Shown in pieces: positions 1 to 7,036 of a DNA stretch of 8,558 nt. The translations under genes were made by a program, and so were the position numbers. Source of the stretch: Bacteroidetes bacterium GWA2_31_9b (GTDB lineage Bacteria; Bacteroidota; Bacteroidia; Bacteroidales; UBA12077); assembly GCA_001769005.1 (NCBI GenBank), contig MENE01000189.1, positions 26,389-34,946 of the forward strand, read 5' to 3'. How positions within the stretch are numbered: position 1 is the first letter of the stretch; the number at the start of each line of letters is the position of its first letter. The notes beneath the pieces were generated by a model, which was not told where the DNA came from, did no database searches, and saw nothing but the letters and a program-made list of their open reading frames with translations.

Positions 1-1482
1 AGGGCGTTTAAGTGAAAGTATTTCTGAAAAACCTGATTGGTTTTGTCTTTCATCAATTGCCTTTACTCTATAATATATTTTTTTAGTAAGTGTTTTTAGG
101 TTTATACTATCAACAAAAGTTGTATCAAGAATTTCTGCCGATGAGATTAATATAAATTCGAATTTCGGATTATTTTCTCTGTAAACCCTATACCCATAAA
201 TATCTTCTTCGGTGTTTGGTTTCCATGAAAGGGTTACTTTTCCGGTGGTATCAATTTTTCCGGTAAGAAATTGCGGTGGAGCTGGGGGAAAGCTATCAAT
301 ACGTTCACAATAAGTTCTTAAAGGCGATAATTTTTCTGTTTTATCGTTATATACCGAAATCAGGTAATAGTTTGAGAAACTTGGAGTACTATCTGTAAAT
401 TCGCGAGCTTTAGGATCTTTACCATTGTAAATCAATTTTTTCTTACCACTTGGTTTTTTTGAACGATAAATATTAAAACCAGTAATGTAATCATTCATTT
501 TTTCAGGATATTCCCAGTAAAGCTTTATTACACTATTATTTATCACTTCGTTATTAATAATTGCAGGAGCATTTGTTATAGGTAATGTCCCCTTCCCAAA
601 AACAGAATCTGATGCCGGTCCGGTTTCTCCAAATGCACTTATTCCTTTTATCCTGTAATACACCATAGAATTATTATCGAGGAGGGAATCCGTTTTGTAC
701 ATATATTGGGGATTTATTTCTTTATCAGCTACCTGAACAGTTGCATTTTCGCTTATCAGTTGGTAGTTTTTTCCACCATCTAGCGATTTTTCAACAATAT
801 AGCTATTATAAATATGATTAAGATAAAGAATATTCCACGACAAATTAACTTCTTTATCGCCCCAATCTGCTGCTAATTCAATAGGTTTTGGTAAGGTTTG
901 ATATTCCGATAATCCTGTAAAGAAGAAAGCGGTATCAACGGCTAATGAATCAGGACAGTTTATGTAAACTTTATACAGGTATTTTTCGTCGGTTTTGACT
1001 GTTTTGTCTGAAAAATATAAACCTGAAAGCTCAGCTGTTCTTAAGGATTGGTCAGCTGCATAAAGGGCAAAACTAAAACGGTGTTTTTCTTCTTTATATT
1101 TTTTATAGGCAATATGCGGGTTTCCACTAACAGAGACTCCTTCGTAAAAGGAACCGAATATACATTCTGCAGCAATAGAAACGTATTTATCGTCAGCATA
1201 TATTTCCCAGGTTTCAATTGCTTCTGGTTTAAAAGGTTTATTATTAAGAATTAATTCCGGTATTACTTTTGGGATTTTTTTACCTTGCAAAACCGTATAG
1301 CGTTTAATAATATAGCCATACTCATTACCTAACCTCCATGTATTTGAATTGCTTGGTGCCCAACGTAATAAAATAGAATCCTTTCGCGGACTGGCAATTA
1401 ATTTTACACTACTTTTTTGGGCATTCGTTGAATTTATAAATAGTACAATAATAAGTATTGTGAATAGGTTTCTTTTATACAT
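1..1482 (-). CDS. exported FN3-repeat protein, 3' end outside window
   Basis: The frame is open for 494 codons from an ATG at 1482 to the window edge, so the C-terminus is missing. The first residues (MYKRNLFTILIIVLFINSTNAQ) form a typical signal peptide, with likely cleavage after A21. Residues 25-190 form a conserved-looking N-terminal region with an SILLRWAP motif near 36-43 and no domain I can name. Three FN3-like domains follow at about 200-295, 305-395 and 400-490. Each has an early Trp strand (VNLSW, IKLYW, VTLSW) and a late Tyr strand (VYYRIKG, NYYLISV, IYYRVKA). I recall similar FN3 proteins beside large TPPY-type exported proteins in other Bacteroidota, which would fit this context, but I have not checked this. 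An in-frame ATG at 1530 would add 16 residues before the signal peptide. I prefer 1482 because it puts the basic residues directly before the hydrophobic core. The role is unknown; FN3 repeats suggest extracellular or envelope binding. Whether a T9SS sorting domain follows cannot be seen. Confidence 0.85.
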   Translation of the reverse strand, partial: MYKRNLFTILIIVLFINSTNAQKSSVKLIASPRKDSILLRWAPSNSNTWRLGNEYGYIIKRYTVLQGKKIPKVIPELILNNKPFKPEAIETWEIYADDKYVSIAAECIFGSFYEGVSVSGNPHIAYKKYKEEKHRFSFALYAADQSLRTAELSGLYFSDKTVKTDEKYLYKVYINCPDSLAVDTAFFFTGLSEYQTLPKPIELAADWGDKEVNLSWNILYLNHIYNSYIVEKSLDGGKNYQLISENATVQVADKEINPQYMYKTDSLLDNNSMVYYRIKGISAFGETGPASDSVFGKGTLPITNAPAIINNEVINNSVIKLYWEYPEKMNDYITGFNIYRSKKPSGKKKLIYNGKDPKAREFTDSTPSFSNYYLISVYNDKTEKLSPLRTYCERIDSFPPAPPQFLTGKIDTTGKVTLSWKPNTEEDIYGYRVYRENNPKFEFILISSAEILDTTFVDSINLKTLTKKIYYRVKAIDERQNQSGFSEILSLKRP

Positions 1483-1609
1483 TAAATTATGAATTATTTC
1501 TTTAATAAATTTTAGGTGATTAAATTTCATTATTAAGGTTTTCTTTTGTTTGTTTTTTACCTGCTTGTCGCCCGAACAAAAAGTCTGCGCAAGTAGGGTA
1601 GTTAAAATT
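1483..1609. other. intergenic gap between the small exported protein and the FN3 gene
   Basis: This is 127 bases if the FN3 gene starts at 1482, or 79 non-coding bases if it starts at 1530. Apart from the inverted repeat at 1560-1597 it is A/T-rich. On the minus strand I find no convincing Bacteroidota promoter (TTTG ... TAnnTTTG) and no Shine-Dalgarno site before 1482. The gap is the longest in the window, so an independent promoter or a partial terminator here is possible but unproven. Confidence 0.5.
1560..1597. repeat. imperfect inverted repeat between genes
   Basis: The left arm at 1560-1571 (CCTGCTTGTCGC) pairs with the right arm at 1587-1597 (GCGCAAGTAGG), leaving a 15-base loop. The pairing is 3 inner pairs, one bulged T at 1568, then 8 pairs including one G-T on the plus strand (an A-C mismatch in the minus-strand RNA). 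It is noticeably more GC-rich than its surroundings. No T-run follows it in the direction of transcription, so it is not a classic rho-independent terminator. It could be a transcript-end or processing hairpin, or a remnant of a dispersed or recombination-linked repeat. Confidence 0.5.
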
Positions 1610-2581
1610 TTACAAACCTTTAAGAGGATAATCAGGATGAAGCATTTTAAAATCTTTTAATTTTGAGATTAATTCTGAGTCTTGATATTTAATGGCATAA
1701 TCAGCAATTATATTTATATTCAAATAACCTTGCTCTGGAAATGCTTCCTTTTTTTCTTTCAAGAATGCTTGTCCAGGAGAAATTCCAAATTCATCACCTA
1801 ATTTCTTGTAATAGTAGAAATTACTTAATCTGGAATCATATTTTTTATTTTCTTCTTTATCGGCAACATAACCCCATTTTTCATATTTTATTTTTACATT
1901 GTTTGGTATGCCCATAGTGTCAAGGCAAGTAGTATCAACTACTTTATTCATGTAAAAATCTAAATAACTCTCTGGGTAAAAAGGATGCTTAATAGTTTCA
2001 ATTAAAGCCTGATGAATTTTTTCTGTAATATATTTGTTAGAACCATATAGAAACTGATAATGATAACCATCAAGAATGATTCTTAAAGTTATTTCTTCTA
2101 TTAATTTAAGAGCCTTTAAACTATCTTCCTTATTTAATTTATTGGTTTCATACTGGTTTATTAAAATGTCTTTAATTCTATATAAAGGATAAACCGAATA
2201 ATACTTGTTAAAAATATTATCGTTATTTCCAAGAGCTTTTAGATATTCTAAAAAATTTTCATAAAAAGCTATAGGCATTGAAATAGAGAGAGAAATACTA
2301 TAGCGATTCTGTTCACAGATATACTGCTCAGGATAACCACGATACCAATAACAATATTGTTCTATTTTCATTAAAGTATCAGGATTCTCAATTGAACCAA
2401 AATAGAAACTTATTAAAGTGTTTTTTGATGTTAATGCGCTATCTAAAAGTTGCTCATAGATTTTGTACATTTCGTTTTCATTTGTTGCATTTAATCTATG
2501 TTGAACTGGCAATGTTTGTGAATGCAATAAAAAAGTAAAAATTGCCAAACATATTGTAATTATTATTTTCTTCATTTTCAT
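1610..2581 (-). CDS. small exported protein of unknown family, coupled to the large protease gene
   Basis: With a start at 2581 this encodes 323 residues; a second ATG at 2575 gives 321. The protein begins MKMKKIIITICLAIFTFLLHSQ, a clear signal peptide with a Q-type end common in Bacteroidota. There is no lipobox Cys and no later membrane segment. The mature part is rich in Tyr, Lys, Asn and Leu and looks mostly helical. I recognise no catalytic motif or family. The frame is open up to an ATG at 2635, but that start would bury the signal peptide behind 18 extra residues and overlap the upstream gene by 55 bases, so I reject it. The start at 2581 shares its A with the stop of the upstream gene (TAATG), which implies translational coupling. 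GC is about 26% by hand count, the lowest of the four genes. Position, export and coupling make it a candidate inhibitor, immunity protein or cofactor for the upstream metalloprotease. This is inference only. Confidence 0.85.
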   Translation of the reverse strand: MKMKKIIITICLAIFTFLLHSQTLPVQHRLNATNENEMYKIYEQLLDSALTSKNTLISFYFGSIENPDTLMKIEQYCYWYRGYPEQYICEQNRYSISLSISMPIAFYENFLEYLKALGNNDNIFNKYYSVYPLYRIKDILINQYETNKLNKEDSLKALKLIEEITLRIILDGYHYQFLYGSNKYITEKIHQALIETIKHPFYPESYLDFYMNKVVDTTCLDTMGIPNNVKIKYEKWGYVADKEENKKYDSRLSNFYYYKKLGDEFGISPGQAFLKEKKEAFPEQGYLNINIIADYAIKYQDSELISKLKDFKMLHPDYPLKGL

Positions 2582-2583
2582 TA
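2579..2583 (-). promoter_or_regulatory. TAATG stop/start overlap
   Basis: On the minus strand the TAA of the 1468-residue protein (2583-2581) shares its last base with the ATG of the next gene (2581-2579). This favours re-initiation by the terminating ribosome and is the main reason to choose 2581 as the start of the small exported protein. A second ATG two codons later (2575) is an alternative. Confidence 0.7.
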
Positions 2584-5500
2584 TTTTGAATTTATTCGAA
2601 TACTTATTTTTTGTCTTAATAAAGGTATCTGCCATGAATAAAAGTCTAGCAATGGATTTGCATTGCTTTGTCCTTCTTTAGAATACCCCATAACATTAGA
2701 GGTAAGGTATTGCATTTTCTTTAACGATGACTGATTTCTTTGTGACGCAGGTAGAAGGCCGATATTAACAGCATATTCATCCAATCCGTTGCAATGTCCC
2801 AGTTCATGTGCTGGTACTCTTTTATCATAAGTTTTTTGAATAACAAACCAGTTATCTTCTAATGATGGACCAGCATATCCTCCGAAATCATCCAATTCGG
2901 GTGAAATAATCATATAATACTGATTAGGATTATAATCCACATGTGCTCTTAATGCATTGAGAATGGGACTTAGATCAGAGTTTACAGTTAGACTATATGG
3001 AGGATTAACATTAAGTACAATATGATTACCTTGTTGCCAAGAAACATTTATTGTGTTATAAATAGCATTGATATCATTGATAACAGTTGAATAGCTTGTT
3101 TCAGATTCTTCTGTGTTTATTGTTACGAAATTTAATATTGGTACAAGTTGCGTCTCTATAATTTGTTTAAATTCAATTTTACCCTTAATATTATCGTCTA
3201 CATCTTTTATATCTAGAATATTACCACTTGGTGGCGTCAAAATAGAGAACTCTTTTCCCAACTCAATAATTTTGTTTCCTAATTTGTATTGTAAAGGGCT
3301 TGGGTTTTGACTTCTTGGAACATCTGAAAGTAGCAATTTCACATTACAAGTGTTCTTAAATTGAACGATAGGAATTTTAAAAGGTACTCCTAAAAGGTCA
3401 AAATCCCCGCTTTTCATGCTATTGTTTTCATCTCTTAACGATGGATATGGCGAAACGCCAGCAAAATAAGTTGAATAAAAATCTTCAATGTAATACCCAG
3501 TCTCTTCATTAAGCTTATGTCTTATTATTGTCACAAAAGGAGAAAAAGTGGCTTTTTTAATGATTCCTTTTACAGATTCTTCCCCAATTATAAATTCGTA
3601 ATTAGATTCATCCTCACTTAATGAATATTCTATCCAATCAAGTGTAAGATTTGGGTCAACTTGCTCATCTTGAAATTTCACAGAACTAATTAAATAAGAA
3701 CATAATTCATTTCGTTTAAATAAAGTAGTTAAATCTTCTACCCCACCCTTTTCTTTATAAGTAAAGAAGACTGGTCGTAATGAAACTTTACTCCCTGATA
3801 ATTCAATTTCATTTGTAATGTTATATGTTACTTTATCTTCTCTTATAATACAATTGGTTAAAGCATCTTGTTTATATGCAATATTTGGTATTATCCTAAC
3901 AATTTCAATATTAAAAACAGGATAAATTTGTTCTCCAGTTTCTGAAGTGTAATACATATATAGACTTTCTTCGCCTGCATTAATGTTTTTAAACGAAACA
4001 TTAATATCCTTAGCTTTTTTTATATCCCAAACTAATCTAGGCATCTCTCCTTTAATCTCTCCGTTTTTTATATACATTGAAGATAGCTTAAAATCATTTT
4101 TATCTGAACCTAATACAAATATTTGTAATGTCTTAAAGTCATAGTTGTTCAGCTCTTCAATTGAAAGGGATTTCGTTTTGTCAAATTCATCTTCAATTTT
4201 TTCAATATCAATTTTTAGTGCTTTTTTACCGTCAATTGAAATATAATATTCTTTGACAGCAACAGCCTCCCCTTCACTTTCATCCTGCATCCATGCAAAT
4301 AGCATTTTATCGGGCGATTGTACCAGTTGCCACTGGTGTTTCCATAAGTCTATACCACCTTTATAGTCCATGAGGTTTTCTGTAGAGTGCTCCGTGGCAA
4401 TGAAATTATCAGGGCTAAAAGTATGCCATAGGTTAAATGCACCATGGCCTAATTCGTGTGCAATAATATTTAAATTCGGATTGTCATAAATGAAACCAAC
4501 TTGTCGTTGTAGTGGCATATAACCCGCTATGCTACTTTCCTTAAATTGTACATTTTCAACAAAAAATAAGTAATATGCATTGTTTTCTAACTTCCCATTT
4601 GCATCTTCAAAAGTATTTACAATGGTTCGTTGGTCTATATTGTACACCGATATGGCTGAAGATCCTCCATGGGTCATGTTGCCATTCTCAAACACAATAT
4701 CTTTTAAATCATTAAGTTTAGTAACTGTCCAACTTGTTACCGCTTGTTTATATACTTTATTTAATGCTTCCTGCAGGCTTGTTTCATCGGGAGTTGCAGC
4801 ACCATTTACCGAAACTATATATAGCTTCTTGGCCTGTTCGTCGAAACTTAAAATATTTAATTTACCGGCAATTTTTTCTGTTGAATCGTTAATTACCTGG
4901 TAGGCATACATTGCTACGTCAGACCCGCTTGAAGAACCTCTTAAACTAATATCTTCTCCTGCTTTTATAGCGGGTATACCCAATTCGTCCTTAAAAATAA
5001 TATTGCCTCCTGAATTTGAAACACTAACAATATCAGTACTAAAGCTTGCTATACTTTTATATGCAGGTTGATATCCATTGTTAAGACTGGGGTACGTACT
5101 TTGCAATGAACTTTTTTCATCGTTGTATTTATCGAAACCATACTTCTGGTTCTGGTTGCCCGTAAAATTAACTGTTACATCATCTGAAAGGTTGTTATTC
5201 TCTTTTTCTTCGTTATAATCTTCTATTTCGCTGTCTTGTCCTCCGCCTGTATTTACGTATTCATCAATTCCCATTAATTCGCCATCGCCAGTTACAACAT
5301 ATTCTTCTCCATTTTCTCCTACTATTAAGGTTTCTTCAAGATTATCAACATTGTCACTAAGAACTGTTTCGGTTATATTTCCATCTTCATCAACTGTAAC
5401 CACAATAACTGAATCGCCTTCGTTTACATAAATGGTAGTTATGGTTTCGGTTATGGTTAGTGTATCATCGGGTGTAATATCGGTGGTTAGTGTAGTTATA

Positions 5501-6987
5501 ATTCCTGCTAAACTATCCAGATAGTCAATGGTTGCATCCACATCAATCAAGAATTGAGGATCGTAAACACTTTCGAAGTCCATGTTAACAATAACATCAT
5601 CGGTGTTTACCTGCAAATCCCAATAATTGCAAATGAATTTTAGTTTCCATATTTCAGCCCAAAAAAAGAATATTCCTTTATATGTTCCGTTGCCTTGAGG
5701 TTCAACGGTTTTAAGTATAAATCGAGAAGTTCCTGTTTTATTAACAATTGTATCTCCAACACGAAGATCGTTTCGTAAGTCAAAGTTTTGTAATTCAACC
5801 GGGGGAATATCGTCGTCGCAAACACAATTGGGGCAATCGGCCGTATCAACAGGTTCAGGTGTTGGAATTGTTAATTGCTTCCAGGCAGAGAAATCGCTTA
5901 TTGATTCAGGGTCACCATCGCAAACTGCTTGAACGCGCATTTCATAAGTTGCACCATAATCCAGATCAAAAAACTCTGCTTTATTTTCGTAGGATTGACT
6001 ATTCGATATCCAATTGGTTTTGGGATTGTGCATTTCGACATTAAATGAAGTGTGATTATTTTCAGAATCCCAGGAGAATAAACCATTTCTTCCTCTATGC
6101 GAGCTTGTAAAGTTTGTAATACTATCGCAAGCAGCTTTGTAAATAAAGGTTCTTATCTCGCTTTGTCCATTTTGTTCAAAAGGAACAAAACCACTAAGAT
6201 CAGATGCAGTAACCCTCCAGGCATATTGCATTCCCGGAGTCATTATAAGTGCATTTGGATAAAGAGTATATAAGGTATTAAAGCTTGTGCTTTCGTGAAA
6301 AACAGGGGTTGTTGCAGCAATTGTATTTGGATTAATTCCAGGCACATGCATCTCCCACATTTCAAATTTATATTGAATGGTATTTGCAGAAACCGGACTT
6401 CCAACATTACTTGATAGCCAGGAGAATGTCAGGGGCATACCTTTGAATTTACCCAATTGTGCATTATTTTCGGGTAATTTTAAGATTGGAGGTTTTCCTA
6501 AAGCGATCCATGCTGTAGCTGATCCCGAATTAGAAATTATCCGATTCGTATTAAAATGTAAAACTTCAACAGTAAACTTGTAGAATCCTTCGGGTAATTG
6601 CCCTGTGCGATTATACGTTTCTTTGCTGTATCCTTTAAATATCAGGTTATTGATATTAAAATAGTTTTGGAGATCGGTTCCAAATAAAATGGTTGTTTCT
6701 CCTCCATTTATGTATATTGGTGTAGTAACAATGGTTGGTGGGTTTTCAACAGTAACCCCCATTGTTTCCATTTTTATTTTTAGTTTAACCGGAAGATTGG
6801 AAATATTCAGATCATTTGCATGAATTGTAATCATTAACTTTTGTGAGCCAAATTTAGAATAATCGCTCAAATTAAGCGAGTATGGCGGAGTTAAAGTTGG
6901 TGTCACATAAAGAGGATAATTGCTTTGAGCATTTACCAAAGAAATCAATACTTGGAAAATGATATATAATAATAAAGTTTTGCGCAT
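2581..6987 (-). CDS. large exported modular protein with FN3-like domains and two zinc-metallopeptidase motifs
   Basis: This is a complete 1468-residue protein with a signal peptide (residues 1-20, cleavage likely at VNA/Q). Residues 22-165 form an N-terminal module with TPPYSLNLSDY near 33-43, LPEGFYKF near 131-138 and ATAW near 157-160. I recall this pattern from large Bacteroidota exported proteins sometimes labelled TANFOR; the label is unchecked. FN3-like domains lie at about 166-283 and 286-373. A C-x2-C-x-C cluster (C385, C388, C390) precedes a beta-rich domain at about 395-475. An acidic, Thr-rich linker spans about 480-640. The first zincin-like module (about 705-900) has H844, E845, H848, H855 and a Met-turn NLMDY (M873). 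Residues 907-1285 are beta-rich and unrecognised. The second zincin-like module (about 1286-1468) has H1394, E1395, H1398, D1403/E1404 and a Met-turn NVMGY (M1433). There is no T9SS C-terminal sorting domain. The start has no Shine-Dalgarno site, which is usual in this phylum. GC falls from about 39% to about 30% near base 4260. The protein is likely secreted or surface-exposed; substrates are unknown. Confidence 0.9.
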   Translation of the reverse strand: MRKTLLLYIIFQVLISLVNAQSNYPLYVTPTLTPPYSLNLSDYSKFGSQKLMITIHANDLNISNLPVKLKIKMETMGVTVENPPTIVTTPIYINGGETTILFGTDLQNYFNINNLIFKGYSKETYNRTGQLPEGFYKFTVEVLHFNTNRIISNSGSATAWIALGKPPILKLPENNAQLGKFKGMPLTFSWLSSNVGSPVSANTIQYKFEMWEMHVPGINPNTIAATTPVFHESTSFNTLYTLYPNALIMTPGMQYAWRVTASDLSGFVPFEQNGQSEIRTFIYKAACDSITNFTSSHRGRNGLFSWDSENNHTSFNVEMHNPKTNWISNSQSYENKAEFFDLDYGATYEMRVQAVCDGDPESISDFSAWKQLTIPTPEPVDTADCPNCVCDDDIPPVELQNFDLRNDLRVGDTIVNKTGTSRFILKTVEPQGNGTYKGIFFFWAEIWKLKFICNYWDLQVNTDDVIVNMDFESVYDPQFLIDVDATIDYLDSLAGIITTLTTDITPDDTLTITETITTIYVNEGDSVIVVTVDEDGNITETVLSDNVDNLEETLIVGENGEEYVVTGDGELMGIDEYVNTGGGQDSEIEDYNEEKENNNLSDDVTVNFTGNQNQKYGFDKYNDEKSSLQSTYPSLNNGYQPAYKSIASFSTDIVSVSNSGGNIIFKDELGIPAIKAGEDISLRGSSSGSDVAMYAYQVINDSTEKIAGKLNILSFDEQAKKLYIVSVNGAATPDETSLQEALNKVYKQAVTSWTVTKLNDLKDIVFENGNMTHGGSSAISVYNIDQRTIVNTFEDANGKLENNAYYLFFVENVQFKESSIAGYMPLQRQVGFIYDNPNLNIIAHELGHGAFNLWHTFSPDNFIATEHSTENLMDYKGGIDLWKHQWQLVQSPDKMLFAWMQDESEGEAVAVKEYYISIDGKKALKIDIEKIEDEFDKTKSLSIEELNNYDFKTLQIFVLGSDKNDFKLSSMYIKNGEIKGEMPRLVWDIKKAKDINVSFKNINAGEESLYMYYTSETGEQIYPVFNIEIVRIIPNIAYKQDALTNCIIREDKVTYNITNEIELSGSKVSLRPVFFTYKEKGGVEDLTTLFKRNELCSYLISSVKFQDEQVDPNLTLDWIEYSLSEDESNYEFIIGEESVKGIIKKATFSPFVTIIRHKLNEETGYYIEDFYSTYFAGVSPYPSLRDENNSMKSGDFDLLGVPFKIPIVQFKNTCNVKLLLSDVPRSQNPSPLQYKLGNKIIELGKEFSILTPPSGNILDIKDVDDNIKGKIEFKQIIETQLVPILNFVTINTEESETSYSTVINDINAIYNTINVSWQQGNHIVLNVNPPYSLTVNSDLSPILNALRAHVDYNPNQYYMIISPELDDFGGYAGPSLEDNWFVIQKTYDKRVPAHELGHCNGLDEYAVNIGLLPASQRNQSSLKKMQYLTSNVMGYSKEGQSNANPLLDFYSWQIPLLRQKISIRINSK
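2584..3132 (-). other. second, C-terminal zincin-like module (residues ~1286-1468)
   Basis: About 108 residues with an alternating strand/helix pattern (INDINAIYNTINVSW, YYMIISPELDDFGGYAG) precede VPAHELGHCNGLDEY. H1394 and H1398 would bind zinc and E1395 would be the catalytic base. D1403 or E1404 could be the third ligand, as in zincins that use an acidic third ligand after HExxH. A Met-turn-like NVMGY (M1433) follows 28 residues later, and the protein ends 33 residues after that. The GLDEY ending is reminiscent of M64-type peptidases (GLxDEY), but the similarity is short. The module has the order and size expected of a complete metzincin-like catalytic domain. Confidence 0.75.
4288..4875 (-). 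other. first zincin-like module (residues ~705-900)
   Basis: The module has predicted strands (KLYIVSVNG, NNAYYLFFVEN), then GYMPLQRQVGFIYDN, then HELGHGAFNLWHTFS with H844/E845/H848 and a His at 855. A NLMDY Met-turn follows, then a conserved-looking tail DLWKHQWQLVQSP and the acidic MQDESEGE. The third His is 11 positions after the first, one more than in the classic metzincin HExxHxxGxxH. From memory, the HELGHGAF...H, LMDY, QW order recurs in large Bacteroidota proteins with variable C-termini. Whether it is an active peptidase, for example self-processing, or only a structural module cannot be told. Confidence 0.75.
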
Positions 6988-7036
6988 GTCTGATTTATTA
7001 TAATAACGAGATTTAGTCTCTATTTCACTATTCTTT
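6988..7036. other. short gap between surface protein gene and protease gene
   Basis: These 49 A/T-rich bases separate the stop at 7037 from the ATG at 6987. A 4-base inverted repeat (GAGA/TCTC) lies near 7006-7018 and is too weak to call a terminator. I see no promoter consensus. Cotranscription of the two genes is the simplest reading. Confidence 0.4.

Noticed and set aside
1541..1560. T-rich run on the plus strand next to the inverted repeat, as a terminator
   Set aside because: For minus-strand transcripts this reads as an A-rich tract after the hairpin, not a U-tract, so it does not meet the pattern of an intrinsic terminator for these genes.
2582..2635. Upstream in-frame ATG at 2635 as start of the small exported protein
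   Set aside because: It would put 18 polar, basic residues in front of an obvious signal peptide and overlap the protease gene by 55 bases. The ATG at 2581 (or 2575) gives a normal signal peptide and a TAATG junction.
4580..4903. 107-codon open frame on the plus strand
   Set aside because: It lies wholly inside the large protease gene, antisense to the first zincin module. It has no ribosome binding site, recognisable domain or sensible composition, so it is a shadow of the coding strand.
5455..5494. Repeated GGTTAGTGTA at 5455 and 5485, spaced 30 bases
   Set aside because: It sits in the Thr-rich linker of the large protein, where TLT occurs twice ten residues apart. Two short copies in a low-complexity coding region do not make a regulatory or tandem repeat array.
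5748..6044. 98-codon open frame on the plus strand
   Set aside because: It is antisense to the FN3-like region of the large gene. It is rich in His, Arg and Gln, as expected from reading a Bacteroidota gene backwards, and has no supporting signal.
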